Part shown: piece by piece, positions 39,386 through 49,253 of the stretch | How the letters are laid out: each line of letters begins with the position of its first letter | Position numbering within the stretch: position 1 is the first letter of the stretch | NCBI RefSeq assembly: GCF_000055945.1 | Contig: NC_008011.1 | Coordinates: 1,111,501-1,175,500, forward strand | Direction of reading: 5' to 3' | DNA: 64,000 nt | DNA from: Lawsonia intracellularis PHE/MN1-00 | GTDB taxonomy: Bacteria; Desulfobacterota; Desulfovibrionia; Desulfovibrionales; Desulfovibrionaceae | Position numbers and translations under genes: made by a program | The notes under the pieces: model-generated | Told to the model about the DNA's origin: nothing | Seen by the model: only the letters and a program-made list of their open reading frames with translations | The model's database searches: none

Positions 39386-40672
39386 ATGAGAGTATTAGTA
39401 ATAGGTTCTGGAGGACGTGAGCATGCACTGACATGGAAGCTAAAAAAAAGTGAAAAGGTTTCAGAAATTTTTGTGGCTCCTGGTAATGGGGGGACAGCAA
39501 AATGTGCTACTAATATTCCTATAAAGGAAGATAATATTCAAGAACTAGTAAAGTTTGTAAAAGAATATTGTATAGATTTAGTGATCCCTGGGCCTGAATT
39601 ACCATTAACACTAGGTATTTCTGATGCAATGAAAGCTATAGGAGTAGCCTGTTTTGGTCCTTCACGGTGGTGTTCTCAACTTGAAGGAAGTAAGGCTTTT
39701 GCAAAGCAACTTATGGTTCAACTTGGTATACCTACGGCTAATTATGGTATTTTTCATCATATTGACGACGCTAGAGATTTTATAAAAAATACTGGTACAC
39801 CTGTTGTTATAAAAGTTGATGGGCTAGCTTCAGGAAAGGGTGTTTTTGTCAGCCATACAGAAGAAGATGCTCTAAAAGCTTTAGAATATATCATGGATAA
39901 AAAAGTATTTGGAGAGTCAGGTGCTACTATTGTAATTGAAGAATTTCTTGAAGGAGAAGAAGTATCATTATTAGCTTTTTGTTCTGGTGATGTAGTATTA
40001 CCTCTTCCTTCTGTGCAAGATCATAAAGCTGCTTTTGATGGAGATGTTGGTCCTAATACAGGGGGAATGGGGGTATACAGTCCTGCTCCTTGTTTGCCAA
40101 AAGATATGCTAGAAGAAATGGCTAATCTTACGATCCTTCCTATAGTCAAAGAAATGTCTAAGCAAGGCCATCCATATGTTGGTATATTATATGCTGGTTT
40201 GATGATGACAAAAGATGGGCCTAAGGTTCTTGAATACAACATACGTTTTGGCGATCCAGAATGTCAGGTATTAATGATGAGACTTGAAAATGATCTCATA
40301 ACATTAATAGAGAGTTGTCTTACAGGCTCACTTTCAGGTATAAATTTGAAGATACATTCAAGTAGTGCTTTGGGCGTTGTTATTGTTGCTGATGGATATC
40401 CTGATACTTACCCTAAAGGTATGCTTATTGAAGGGATAGAAAAAGTAAAAGAGCAAAAAGGGATAGAAGTATTCCATTCAGGTACTCAACTAGATAATGG
40501 CCAATTTTATTCTAATGGCGGTCGTATTCTTTGTGTTACCTCATTTTCTTCTACTTTATTAAAAGCTCAGCAAGATGTATACCAAGCACTTAAAATGATT
40601 CATATAGAGAAGACAAGATATCGTACAGATATAGGTTTGAAAGGATTAAGGTATAAGAATGAAACATGTTAA
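39386..40672 (+). CDS. purD: Phosphoribosylamine--glycine ligase
   Basis: Second step of purine synthesis, joining phosphoribosylamine and glycine with ATP. The 428-residue ATP-grasp enzyme starts MRVLVIGSGGREHALTWKL and has the PGNGGTA loop. VIKVDGLASGKGVFV is followed by PLPSVQDHKAAFDGD, NTGGMGVYSPAP and EYNIRFGDPECQ. The best Shine-Dalgarno (GGAGGG) lies an unusually long 14 bases before the ATG. It overlaps purE by 14 bases, so the two are translationally linked. Confidence 0.97.
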   Translation: MRVLVIGSGGREHALTWKLKKSEKVSEIFVAPGNGGTAKCATNIPIKEDNIQELVKFVKEYCIDLVIPGPELPLTLGISDAMKAIGVACFGPSRWCSQLEGSKAFAKQLMVQLGIPTANYGIFHHIDDARDFIKNTGTPVVIKVDGLASGKGVFVSHTEEDALKALEYIMDKKVFGESGATIVIEEFLEGEEVSLLAFCSGDVVLPLPSVQDHKAAFDGDVGPNTGGMGVYSPAPCLPKDMLEEMANLTILPIVKEMSKQGHPYVGILYAGLMMTKDGPKVLEYNIRFGDPECQVLMMRLENDLITLIESCLTGSLSGINLKIHSSSALGVVIVADGYPDTYPKGMLIEGIEKVKEQKGIEVFHSGTQLDNGQFYSNGGRILCVTSFSSTLLKAQQDVYQALKMIHIEKTRYRTDIGLKGLRYKNETC

Positions 40673-41174
40673 AGTTGCAATATTTATAGGTTCTCCTTCT
40701 GATGAGTCGATTGTAAGCCCTTGTACAGAAATTTTAACGCAGTTAAATATTCCCTATATATTTACAGTAAGTTCCGCACACCGAACTCCAGAGCGTACAG
40801 CTGAACTTATAGATAGCCTAGAGGCAAATGGATGTGAAGTTTTTATTTGTGCTGCAGGAATGGCGGCTCATTTAGCTGGTGCTGTAGCTGCCCGTACTTT
40901 AAAGCCTGTTATTGGTATTCCTATTACCTCTTCTTCTTTAGGCGGAATGGATGCACTACTTGCTACAGTACAAATGCCTTCAGGCTATCCTGTAGCAACA
41001 GTTGCATTGGATACTGCAGGTGCGCGTAATGCTGCATGGTTAGCTGCTCAAATTTTAGCATTACATGATTCAAAAATAAAAAAACAGTTAGATGCTGCTC
41101 GTAAAAAATTTAAAGATGATGTACTTTCAGTAAGTAAAAGTATAGAAGATAAATATACTAGTATTATTAGTTAA
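40659..41174 (+). CDS. purE: 5-(carboxyamino)imidazole ribonucleotide mutase / AIR carboxylase
   Basis: Purine pathway carboxylation step. The 171-residue protein has GSPSDESIV at the N-terminus, [13 protein letters not shown] near residue 40, the [14 protein letters not shown] segment and [17 protein letters not shown]. It overlaps purD. No purK is present in the window, so whether it is a class I mutase or class II carboxylase cannot be settled here. Confidence 0.94.
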   Translation: MKHVKVAIFIGSPSDESIVSPCTEILTQLNIPYIFTVSSAHRTPERTAELIDSLEANGCEVFICAAGMAAHLAGAVAARTLKPVIGIPITSSSLGGMDALLATVQMPSGYPVATVALDTAGARNAAWLAAQILALHDSKIKKQLDAARKKFKDDVLSVSKSIEDKYTSIIS

Positions 41175-41234
41175 TAAAAATCTTTTTATATTATAAAGTG
41201 GTCCTAATGAGATTAGAAGGGGAAATTATTTTTC

Positions 41235-41867
41235 ATGGGTAGTATAGTAAAAATGTTTCAGTGGTTACGTAAAACAGTTTTTTGGGAATATTTAGAAGCT
41301 ATATTTTGGGCTGGATGTATGGCTATTATTCTCACAACGTTTGTTATCCAAGCTTTTAAAATTCCCTCAGGTTCTATGTTGGAAACATTACAAATAGGTG
41401 ATCATTTATTAGTAAATAAGTTTCTTTATGGATTAAAAAATCCATTTTCTGATAGTTATTTAATTAAGGGGATTGATCCAAAAGTTGGAGATGTCATTGT
41501 CTTTCGTTACCCAAAGGATACCTCTGTTGATTATATAAAAAGAATAGTTGGTGTCCCTGGTGACATTCTCGAAATGAAAGATAAGATTTTATATCGAAAT
41601 GGTGAAAAAGTAGTAGAACCCTATGTACAACATTCCCAAGAAGATATTATTGTTCCTGTAAGAGATAATTGGGGACCTATAGTTGTTCCTTCTGAAAGTT
41701 ATTTTGTCTTAGGGGATAATCGGGATGATTCTTTAGATTCTCGTTTCTGGGGATTTGTTAATCAGAAGAATATTTGTGGTAAAGCATGGATAATTTATTG
41801 GTCTTCACAAGGACTACATAATATACGTTTTGATCGGATTGGAAAGTTTATCCATGAGGATAATTAA
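41235..41867 (+). CDS. lepB: Signal peptidase I
   Basis: Cleaves signal peptides of exported proteins. The 210-residue protein has one membrane anchor (about residues 20-40), the catalytic Ser47 in IPSGSM and the general base Lys102 in YIKRIVGVPGD. The late box VLGDNRDDSLDSRFWGFV is also present. A single membrane segment and short length differ from E. coli LepB (two segments, 324 residues) but are normal for many other bacteria. It lies about 60 bases after purE and may be read from the purD promoter. Confidence 0.96.
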   Translation: MGSIVKMFQWLRKTVFWEYLEAIFWAGCMAIILTTFVIQAFKIPSGSMLETLQIGDHLLVNKFLYGLKNPFSDSYLIKGIDPKVGDVIVFRYPKDTSVDYIKRIVGVPGDILEMKDKILYRNGEKVVEPYVQHSQEDIIVPVRDNWGPIVVPSESYFVLGDNRDDSLDSRFWGFVNQKNICGKAWIIYWSSQGLHNIRFDRIGKFIHEDN

Positions 41868-41880
41868 AATATATAATAGA

Positions 41881-42225
41881 TTATGCTAGATTTAGAGATA
41901 CAATTCCCCCAATAAGTATAATAATACCAATCCATGCAGAAGGTTTAAGCTTTTGTCCAAATAGAAACCAACCACCAAGAGATGTACCTAAAATGCCAAA
42001 ACCACCCCACATAGCATAAGCAACAGCAAGATCTAAACCTTGAGTTGCATAAGCTAAAGCTAAGAAGGCTAGTCCTACACATATAAGAGAGAGAATACCA
42101 TAATAGATTTTTTTAAAGCCTTGAGAACGAGCTAACATTAGATTAGCAATAATGTCTAACCCTGCTGCTATAAGAATAGCTCCTATGTAACTATTAAACA
42201 TTGTTGATAATCTCTCCATATACAT
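41881..42225 (-). CDS. mdtI: SMR-family transporter subunit, MdtI-like (spermidine export)
   Basis: A 114-residue protein with four membrane helices. It follows the MdtI pattern: a conserved acidic residue in helix 1 (here GLDIIAN where E. coli has EIVAN), GLDLAVAYAMWGGFGI and GWFLFGQKLKPSAWIGIIIL. In E. coli MdtI and MdtJ form a heterodimer that exports spermidine. Here it follows the MdtJ-like gene after six bases, in the same order as the E. coli mdtJI operon. An internal ATG complementary to 42199-42201 behind GGAG is an alternative start that would remove eight residues. Confidence 0.85.
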   Translation of the reverse strand: MYMERLSTMFNSYIGAILIAAGLDIIANLMLARSQGFKKIYYGILSLICVGLAFLALAYATQGLDLAVAYAMWGGFGILGTSLGGWFLFGQKLKPSAWIGIIILIGGIVSLNLA

Positions 42226-42231
42226 TTTGTT

Positions 42232-42609
42232 TTAGTTATTTGATGAAATATTTACTGTTCCATGGTGAATGAGTATTGCTCCACTAAGTAGGGCAAATAA
42301 AGATATTAGCCGAGTAATAGTCATTTTTTCATCTATAACAAAGATACTAACAAGTGTAATAAGTATAAGTCCAAGTCCTTCCCAGAATGCATAAGCTACT
42401 CCGATTGGTAACCCTGTAGCAGCAAGTGCTAACATATAATAAGAAAGTCCTATACAGATAAGCATAAGGAGATAGCCAATATTTGGTTCAAATATCCAAG
42501 TTCCTAGTTGTGAAAGCTTCATAACAGAAGTGCCTATAACTTCAAGGAGAATCGCTATAATTAAGTATATCCAGTGCTTAACTTGTGAAGTATATTGACG
42601 GGGTTGCAT
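42232..42609 (-). CDS. mdtJ: SMR-family transporter subunit, MdtJ-like (spermidine export)
   Basis: A 125-residue four-helix protein. MdtJ features are visible: the helix 1 glutamate in LLEVIGTSVMKLS, LPIGVAYAFWEGLGLILITL and a C-terminal GAILIHHGT like the IVLIKSGT of E. coli MdtJ. A roughly ten-residue hydrophilic N-terminal extension precedes helix 1. It is paired with mdtI just downstream. The substrate is inferred from the pair's resemblance and is not proven; other paired SMR pumps export drugs or metabolites. Confidence 0.85.
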   Translation of the reverse strand: MQPRQYTSQVKHWIYLIIAILLEVIGTSVMKLSQLGTWIFEPNIGYLLMLICIGLSYYMLALAATGLPIGVAYAFWEGLGLILITLVSIFVIDEKMTITRLISLFALLSGAILIHHGTVNISSNN

Positions 42610-42650
42610 AATACCTTCTTTACCTTGATGTTAAAAAATTCACTAAATTG

Positions 42651-44642
42651 TTAATTCTCTTTATTAGGACGTTTATTATTATAAAGCATATATTTTGCAA
42701 TAGCAAAGAAGTCTGTAGCAGCTTGTCTCATAGATTGCGTACGTTCAGATTCCTTTTCAATTAAGTTATTGCACTCTGTATCTGCAAGAAAATAGAGCCC
42801 TTCTGTTTCTTCTTTTATATAACAATACCCATCTTGTACAAGTCGGATAAACGCTTCAGTTTCACCTGCAATAAACTGTTTAGAGTCATGGTGTGTTGCT
42901 GGATCTAAAAGATTTCTTCCCATTGTTTGATTATGATAAGTAATTCCTGCAAGAGAAGCTAGGGTTGGGAATATATCAGGTTGTCCACATGGGTATGGAT
43001 ATTCACCTGGTTGAATTCTTCCTGGAGCATAAAGTAATAGGGGAATATGATTACTTTGTAATCGACAAGCTAGATATCCAGGTGTCATGTTTAAGGATGG
43101 ATCATTAAGTCCATGATCTCCAAAAATAGCAAATATGGTATTTTGGAACCATGGTTGAGTCTTTGCAAGAGCAAAGAATTCACCTAATGCATGATCAGCA
43201 AAGCGCATAGAATTATATTCTTCGTCACTTGTATATCCGTAATTTGCTAATAATTCTGGTGTAGGGTTTAATTTTATAAACCCTGCATTATCGCTAGGTA
43301 TGGTGTATGGTTTATGAAAGCTTGAAGTTTGGATAACACCAATGAAAGGTAGTGGAGAATTATTAAAAATTTTGATTGCTTCACGAAAGAGATCTAAGTC
43401 AGAAATTCCCCAAACATCTACGCTAGGTGAATTCCACTTGCCTTCTTCAAAAAGTTGAAGGTGTTCTATGTTATGATCTAATAGACCTCTTATATTAGCC
43501 CAGCTTGCACTTCCACCAAGCATATAATATTTTTCATATCCTTTAAACTCATTCATGATAAGGTGTTGCTCAATAAGTTTTTGATTTCTTGAACTTGTTC
43601 CTCCAGATCGATTTACATCAGGAATTCCTGTCATGGTTGTAAAAATTGCTCGAGCAGTAGTTCTTGCTGGGGCAAAAAAGAATGGGAAAAGAAGAGATTC
43701 TTTAGCAAGTTTTTTTAGATTTGGAGTAGGATTATCTTCTCCTGGAGCTAGTGATGTGCGAGGCCATGCTAATGATTCCATGATGATAATCACAATGTTT
43801 ATGGGAGTTGATTGCTTATGACCTTTTATTACACGAATAAAGTTTAGGTTTTTTTCATTAGGGTTAGTGACGTTAAGCCACTCTGCTATTCGAGGATAAC
43901 TTGTATGTGTTGCAGCAATATCAGGGGGAATCGCAGACATTATTTTATAGGTATCATAAAGGTTTTGAATGGGATTTAATCCTAATATAGCAAGATCTTT
44001 GTTGATACTGAAATATGCATTACTCCATCGAAGTGGAAAAAGAGTTGTATTAATTTGGCCATAAGCAAATAAAAATAGTATAATCAATGTTATTATTGTC
44101 CAACATCCTCGGGGAAAGGATGATAACATTGTTATCTTATTACTTTTTAGTATTAAATAAATGAAGAAAAGGCATAAAGATAGGGTAAGACAAAAAGCAA
44201 TACTTATCCAAAAGATAGGGTAGCTTTCCCATACCATATGTAATGAAATTATAGGAGTTGTAAGAAAATCAAAGAGAGTGGCGTCAAGACGTTGTCTTAA
44301 ATAGAAGAAATATCCAAAATCTGTAATATAAAGAATAAGAACTAAACTAATAATCAGGCCATATAAACTAAGAATATATGGTATGTATTTGGGTAGCCGT
44401 TTTTCTAAATATGGGCTTAAAAGAAGTAAACACAGTGGAATAGATATGATGACAGCAATACGTATATCAAATTTACTTCCTATATAAAAAGCATACAAAA
44501 TTTGTGAAAATGGTATGTTAGAGAGTGCATCATATAATAAAATAAACATACTTATTCTTGCAAGTATGAGTATGCCCCATATTAAAAATAAGAATTTTGT
44601 TATAGTATAAATAAAGGGTGGGAGATGTAATTTGATATTCAT
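42651..44642 (-). CDS. LTA-synthase-like (sulfatase-fold) membrane phosphoglycerol/phosphoethanolamine transferase
   Basis: A 663-residue inner-membrane protein. Five hydrophobic segments lie in the first 220 residues, and a periplasmic alkaline-phosphatase-superfamily domain covers about residues 275-600. IIIMESLAWPRTS gives the first metal-binding Glu, and the nucleophile threonine lies in ARTTARAIFTTMTG. DVWGISDLDLF, FHKPY and FGDHGLND supply the other metal ligands. The family includes LtaS, the glucan-modifying MdoB and phosphoethanolamine transferases. In a Gram-negative the likely acceptor is a periplasmic glucan, a lipopolysaccharide core or another envelope glycan. It lies between murJ and mdtJI on one strand with short gaps, an envelope cluster. 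Confidence 0.85.
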   Translation of the reverse strand: MNIKLHLPPFIYTITKFLFLIWGILILARISMFILLYDALSNIPFSQILYAFYIGSKFDIRIAVIISIPLCLLLLSPYLEKRLPKYIPYILSLYGLIISLVLILYITDFGYFFYLRQRLDATLFDFLTTPIISLHMVWESYPIFWISIAFCLTLSLCLFFIYLILKSNKITMLSSFPRGCWTIITLIILFLFAYGQINTTLFPLRWSNAYFSINKDLAILGLNPIQNLYDTYKIMSAIPPDIAATHTSYPRIAEWLNVTNPNEKNLNFIRVIKGHKQSTPINIVIIIMESLAWPRTSLAPGEDNPTPNLKKLAKESLLFPFFFAPARTTARAIFTTMTGIPDVNRSGGTSSRNQKLIEQHLIMNEFKGYEKYYMLGGSASWANIRGLLDHNIEHLQLFEEGKWNSPSVDVWGISDLDLFREAIKIFNNSPLPFIGVIQTSSFHKPYTIPSDNAGFIKLNPTPELLANYGYTSDEEYNSMRFADHALGEFFALAKTQPWFQNTIFAIFGDHGLNDPSLNMTPGYLACRLQSNHIPLLLYAPGRIQPGEYPYPCGQPDIFPTLASLAGITYHNQTMGRNLLDPATHHDSKQFIAGETEAFIRLVQDGYCYIKEETEGLYFLADTECNNLIEKESERTQSMRQAATDFFAIAKYMLYNNKRPNKEN

Positions 44643-44704
44643 AGGTAATATAAAATCTTTAGATTAAGATAGTAAGTAGTTATGTATGTACATGAGAAAA
44701 CTAA

Positions 44705-46219
44705 TTATATTGACGTCGGGTATCTAATATTTTTTATTATTTGGATAAGTTGTTTTTTATCAAGTAAGTATAATGAGGCAACATAACTTATGATACCAAT
44801 AGGTACAACTAAACATATTGTAATTACTGGAACCCCATCAGATAAAAAATATACTGTAGTGTAACATAAAATAAAAGTACAACAGGCTGCAAGAAGTTGT
44901 AGCGATACTTTTTTAAAAGGAAAGTGAACAGGAATAAAGCAATGTAATTTTTTCCATAGTAACCAGCAGTAAAACCATAAACTAAGAGAAGCAGCTAGTG
45001 GAGGACCAATAATATTAAAGAAATAAAGGAGTAATGCTCCCAATAGAAAGCTTAGTGTAATGGTTAACATACCTACGTAGAAAGGTACTGTTTGATTATT
45101 AATAGCATAATATGTTGAAAGTAGTGTTTTACTTAATGCTATGGCTGGTAGCCCAGGAGCATAGGCACAAAGAGCAAAGGTTGTTATATTAACAGCTTGA
45201 AAATTAAATTCACCATGATAAAATATTGCTTGAACTAATGGCATCGAGATAGCTATAAGTCCTAATGCAGCAGGAAAATTTATTGCTAGGATAAGGCTGA
45301 CGTTTTTTGATACTTCATCTCCAAATATAGATAGTTTATTTTGTCTATATATAGTAGTTAACACAGGTAGAGCTACTATCCCAATAGCGCTACTAAGAAT
45401 ACCAATAGGAAATTCTATGAGTCGCTCTGCATAAAAAAGTGATGCTACATGTCCTGTTGGTAAAAAAGAAGTAAGCGCAGTTGCTAAAATAAATGTGAGT
45501 TGTGGGATAGATGCTATAAAAATATTTTTTGGAATTTTTAAAACGTTTTTTGTTAGGATTGATATATTATAGTCTACTTTTGGTTCTGCTTTTTTTAAGT
45601 ATAAGGCTAATGGTAGTTGTGACATCCATTGAAAGATTCCGCCACAGAGTACACCATAAGAAAGGAATACTCCCCTATCTATTGGGGTATAACCTATTGA
45701 AATTAATGCAAATATAATGACTGAACTATTAAAGAGTACAGGAGAGAGGGCAGGTAAAAGAAAATGTCTTTCACTATGTAATACAGCTATACAACCAGAC
45801 GTCAGAATAGCAAAAATAATATAAGGAAGACAAATACGAAAGAGTTGTATTGTCTCGCTATGTACAGTATGTTCCCAGTTAAATCCAGGTGCTAAGATAT
45901 CAAGAGCAATAGTAGGGATAAACCATACTACACTACTAATAGTACCTATAATAAGTGCAAATATTACAGCAATACGAAGAGTTAGTTGTATGCCACTATT
46001 GGAACATATAGATTCATGTCGGCAAATACTGGTTAAACCTATAGAAAGTGAACCTTCGCCAAGTAGTCTTCGGAAAAAAAAAGGTAAGCGTAAAGCTATA
46101 GTTAAAGCATCTGCTGTTGTTGTGCTACCTAAAAGCCAAGCTATTGAAACATCCCTCATTAATCCAAGAAGTTTTGAAAAAAAGGCTCCAATAGTTATAA
46201 TGAGTGTATGATAGAACAT
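44705..46219 (-). CDS. murJ: Lipid II flippase MurJ
   Basis: Flips lipid II across the inner membrane for peptidoglycan synthesis. The 504-residue protein has about 14 membrane helices of the MATE-like fold. It starts GAFFSKLLGLMRDVSIAWLL, has the ADALTIALRLPFFFRRLLGEGSLS block and FYAERLIEFPIGILSSAIGIV. The charged residues of the central cavity (RD, RR-GEG, ER) are kept. The protein begins without a hydrophilic leader. Likely first gene of a run with the LTA-synthase-like gene and mdtJI. Confidence 0.95.
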   Translation of the reverse strand: MFYHTLIITIGAFFSKLLGLMRDVSIAWLLGSTTTADALTIALRLPFFFRRLLGEGSLSIGLTSICRHESICSNSGIQLTLRIAVIFALIIGTISSVVWFIPTIALDILAPGFNWEHTVHSETIQLFRICLPYIIFAILTSGCIAVLHSERHFLLPALSPVLFNSSVIIFALISIGYTPIDRGVFLSYGVLCGGIFQWMSQLPLALYLKKAEPKVDYNISILTKNVLKIPKNIFIASIPQLTFILATALTSFLPTGHVASLFYAERLIEFPIGILSSAIGIVALPVLTTIYRQNKLSIFGDEVSKNVSLILAINFPAALGLIAISMPLVQAIFYHGEFNFQAVNITTFALCAYAPGLPAIALSKTLLSTYYAINNQTVPFYVGMLTITLSFLLGALLLYFFNIIGPPLAASLSLWFYCWLLWKKLHCFIPVHFPFKKVSLQLLAACCTFILCYTTVYFLSDGVPVITICLVVPIGIISYVASLYLLDKKQLIQIIKNIRYPTSI

Positions 46220-46344
46220 TTTTGCAACATAATAGAAGTTATATTAGATTTAGTTATAAGAATGGAATATATTGAGTAATCATAAAAGGTCAATCATCGT
46301 ATTGTAACAAATTAACAACATAATAGATTAAAAGGAATATATTA

Positions 46345-47460
46345 TTGAATCCACCAGGAACATTTCATATTACTGCCACAGATGGGAGTGCACGTACAGG
46401 TGTACTTTATACAGCACATGGAATTGTAAATACACCTATTTTTATGCCAGTAGGTACAGTTGGTAGTGTCAAAGCAATTGCTCCAGATGATCTTGAGGCT
46501 ATATCTGCTGAAATTATTTTAGGTAACACATATCATTTATATCTAAGGCCAGGAGATGAACTTATTGCTCGTAGGGGTGGTTTACATGTGTTTAATGCAT
46601 GGGAAAAACCAATACTTACAGATAGTGGAGGGTTTCAAATTTTTAGTCTTTCTTCTTTAAGAAAGTTACATAAGGATGGCGTAATATTTCGCTCCCATAT
46701 AGATGGCTCAAAGCATGTTTTTACTCCAGAACGAGTTATTACTATTCAGCGTAATCTTAATTCTGATATAATGATGGTTCTTGATGAGTGTGTTGCTGCA
46801 AATGCAGATTACACATATACAGCCCAGTCTCTTGATTTAACTATACATTGGGCAAAGCGATCTCGTGATGTATACCCAAAAGGGGAGGGAGATAATCTTT
46901 TATTTGGTATTGTGCAAGGAGGAATGTTTAAATCTCTTAGACATAGTTCAGTCTCACAACTTATAGACCTTGATTTTGATGGGTATGCTATTGGAGGGTT
47001 ATCTGTAGGTGAACCAAAAGAAATTATGATGGAATTGTTATATGATACAGCACCATTGCTACCTAAGACAAAACCACGGTATCTTATGGGTGTGGGGACT
47101 CCATTAGATATACTTAAAGGTATTGAGGCAGGAGTAGATATGTTTGATTGTGTTTTACCTACTCGTAATGCCCGAAATGGAACATTGTATACTTCTCAAG
47201 GGAAGTTAAACATAAAACGTAAAGAATATGCAGAAGATGACTTACCTCTTGACGAGAACTGTAGTTGCTATACTTGTCAGACCTTTTCACGGGCATATTT
47301 AAGACATCTTTTCCATTCACAAGAGTTATTGGCATTTCGATTGAATAGTATCCATAATCTTACATATTTTTTAAATATAATATTTGGAGCACGAAAAGCT
47401 ATACATGGTGGATATTTTTTTAATTATAAGCAACAGGTTGAACAGCTTTATTGTAATTAA
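46345..47460 (+). CDS. tgt: tRNA-guanine transglycosylase (queuine tRNA-ribosyltransferase)
   Basis: Exchanges guanine-34 for preQ1 in tRNAs for Asp, Asn, His and Tyr. The 371-residue TIM-barrel enzyme has [13 protein letters not shown] (catalytic Asp), [10 protein letters not shown] and [28 protein letters not shown] carries the nucleophile Asp, and the zinc site is [19 protein letters not shown] plus a later His. The start is a TTG at 46345, supported by AAGGA about eight bases upstream and by the N-terminal homology ([13 protein letters not shown]). No downstream ATG precedes the conserved region. Confidence 0.96.
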   Translation: MNPPGTFHITATDGSARTGVLYTAHGIVNTPIFMPVGTVGSVKAIAPDDLEAISAEIILGNTYHLYLRPGDELIARRGGLHVFNAWEKPILTDSGGFQIFSLSSLRKLHKDGVIFRSHIDGSKHVFTPERVITIQRNLNSDIMMVLDECVAANADYTYTAQSLDLTIHWAKRSRDVYPKGEGDNLLFGIVQGGMFKSLRHSSVSQLIDLDFDGYAIGGLSVGEPKEIMMELLYDTAPLLPKTKPRYLMGVGTPLDILKGIEAGVDMFDCVLPTRNARNGTLYTSQGKLNIKRKEYAEDDLPLDENCSCYTCQTFSRAYLRHLFHSQELLAFRLNSIHNLTYFLNIIFGARKAIHGGYFFNYKQQVEQLYCN

Positions 47461-47563
47461 TATTCTGTTTTTCTGTTACTATCTATTAGTTATCCTTTAT
47501 AAATTATTATGATACCCTTTTGGAACAAATTACTAAAAAAATTAGTATGATTTTCTAGAAAAA

Positions 47564-48715
47564 TTATAAACTATTTGTTATTATACGATTACTTACAAGT
47601 TTTTCAAGAGCTTGAAGATAGTTTTTAGTTCTTTTTGAGCGATTATAAAATAATGATTGAATTTCACTACGAAGTGTTTGGAATATTCCTTGACTATTAT
47701 TGGGTTGTGGAGAGGATGTTACTAATGGGAGAAGGAGTTGTATAACTTTTTTTCTTTCTTTATTAATACAAGCTTCTGCAAAAGGTAAAAGATCTGGCTC
47801 GGCATCAACTTCTGGATGTAAGTAATCATCAGAGAACCATTTTATATTTAAATCCGCAAATAGTTCAAAGCTAATTTCAATAATGCGATTTAGCCAACGT
47901 ATATTTTGTGTATTCATATATGGTAATGTCATTTTTAGATCATTCCAATAGTTTTTATTAAGATAATTAATAAATGGTTTGATAGCATTTGCATCTAATA
48001 AGATAGATTTTACTTCTAAATAGTGAACTAATTTTTGTTCAACAAGTAGTTCGGGCGATGGAAGAAGATATTTATGTTCTTGTCTAATGAAGTATAGTTC
48101 ATCAATACATTGAGAAAAAGGTACATTTGAACTTAGTACATCAAATATAAAGCATGTAGATCCTAAACTAAGTTTAAAGTTTGGATGTAAAAAAGGTCTT
48201 CCTGCTTTGCCATTATTCAGAAATGGAAGAGAAAAAATCCAGCGTCCTATTGTGTTACATTCCCAATAATCAGGATTTTCACAAAAAGTTGTATGGTGGA
48301 TTTCATCATGTGGATTATTGGCTCTAGTATTAAGTGTTTTATCAGAAAATGTTACAGCATTACCACATACCAAAGGAACATTATCTTGAATTGCTATTTT
48401 TAAAAGTTGTTCTGCTGCCATTGGAGCTAAAAAATCATCAGCATCAATCCATGTAATAAAATCACCTTTAGCAAGGTTTTGTCCAACTTGTCTGGCAATT
48501 CCAGAGCCTTTGTTTGGTTGTGTATGATATCTAATAGTATTCGTAATAGAAGAATAGTGTTCGATAACTTCTTGGGTATTATCTGTGGAGCCATCATTTA
48601 CAATAATAACTTCAATTTTTTTATGTGATTGCCATAAGCAGGATTCAATAGCAATGGGAAGCCAATAACCCATATTATAAACAGGGATAACAATAGAAAG
48701 AGTGGGCATAATCAC
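47564..48715 (-). CDS. Family 2 glycosyltransferase
   Basis: A 383-residue protein. The GT-A domain fills about the first 220 residues, with SIVIPVYNMGYWLPIAIESC at the start, IIVNDGSTDNTQEVI and the metal-binding WIDADDFL. The C-terminal 160 residues are not recognisable and may bind the acceptor. No membrane segment is seen. It may add a sugar to lipopolysaccharide or a protein; sugar and acceptor are unknown. It stands alone behind the rplL terminator. Confidence 0.88.
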   Translation of the reverse strand: MIMPTLSIVIPVYNMGYWLPIAIESCLWQSHKKIEVIIVNDGSTDNTQEVIEHYSSITNTIRYHTQPNKGSGIARQVGQNLAKGDFITWIDADDFLAPMAAEQLLKIAIQDNVPLVCGNAVTFSDKTLNTRANNPHDEIHHTTFCENPDYWECNTIGRWIFSLPFLNNGKAGRPFLHPNFKLSLGSTCFIFDVLSSNVPFSQCIDELYFIRQEHKYLLPSPELLVEQKLVHYLEVKSILLDANAIKPFINYLNKNYWNDLKMTLPYMNTQNIRWLNRIIEISFELFADLNIKWFSDDYLHPEVDAEPDLLPFAEACINKERKKVIQLLLPLVTSSPQPNNSQGIFQTLRSEIQSLFYNRSKRTKNYLQALEKLVSNRIITNSL

Positions 48716-48763
48716 TCCAATAAGTAATTAGAGAGTTATTCAAATGATTATTATGGTTAAAAG

Positions 48764-48795
48764 AAAAAAGCGCAATTAAATATATTAATTGCGCT
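48764..48795 (-). terminator. Intrinsic terminator of the rplJ-rplL unit
   Basis: On the minus strand AGCGCAATTAA and TTAATTGCGCT form an 11-base perfect stem with a five-base loop, followed by six Ts (complement of the A run 48764-48769). It lies about 25 bases after the rplL stop. Confidence 0.92.
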
Positions 48796-48819
48796 AAATT
48801 TTATAATATAAAGCTTGTT

Positions 48820-49206
48820 TTATTTTACTTCAACAGTAGCCCCAGCTTCAGTAAGTTGTTTTTTGGCTTCTTCAGCATCTTCTTTAGATACACCTTCTTT
48901 TAGGGTAGAAGGTGCTCCGTCTACTTTATCTTTTGCTTCTTTTAATCCAAGACCTGTAAGTGCTCGTACTACTTTAATAACTGCAATCTTGTTAGCTCCA
49001 GCTTCTTTAAGAATAACATCAAATTCAGTTTTTTCTTCAGCTTCAGCTTCAGCTGATGCAGCAGTAGGCGCTGCCATCATCATCCCAACAGCAGGAGCTG
49101 CTGCAGAAACACCAAATTTTTCTTCAAGTTCCTTAATAAATTGGGAAAGTTCTAATACTGTCATATTAGATATAAATTCAATAACTTGTTCTTTGGTTAC
49201 AGACAT
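48820..49206 (-). CDS. rplL: 50S ribosomal protein L7/L12
   Basis: Stalk protein of the large subunit, 128 residues. It has an N-terminal dimerisation helix ([20 protein letters not shown]), an Ala-rich hinge ([20 protein letters not shown]) and the C-terminal factor-binding domain, with [20 protein letters not shown] and [14 protein letters not shown] strong terminator follows it at once. The usual next genes rpoBC are absent and lie about 28 kb further along this strand. Confidence 0.97.
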   Translation of the reverse strand: MSVTKEQVIEFISNMTVLELSQFIKELEEKFGVSAAAPAVGMMMAAPTAASAEAEAEEKTEFDVILKEAGANKIAVIKVVRALTGLGLKEAKDKVDGAPSTLKEGVSKEDAEEAKKQLTEAGATVEVK

Positions 49207-49253
49207 GGAATTACTCCTCTAAAATATGTTTGCAATTAATTTAAGTTGTTTGC

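Noticed and set aside
48815-49222. 135-residue frame antisense to rplL
   Set aside because: It is produced by the Ala-rich hinge codons of rplL read in reverse.
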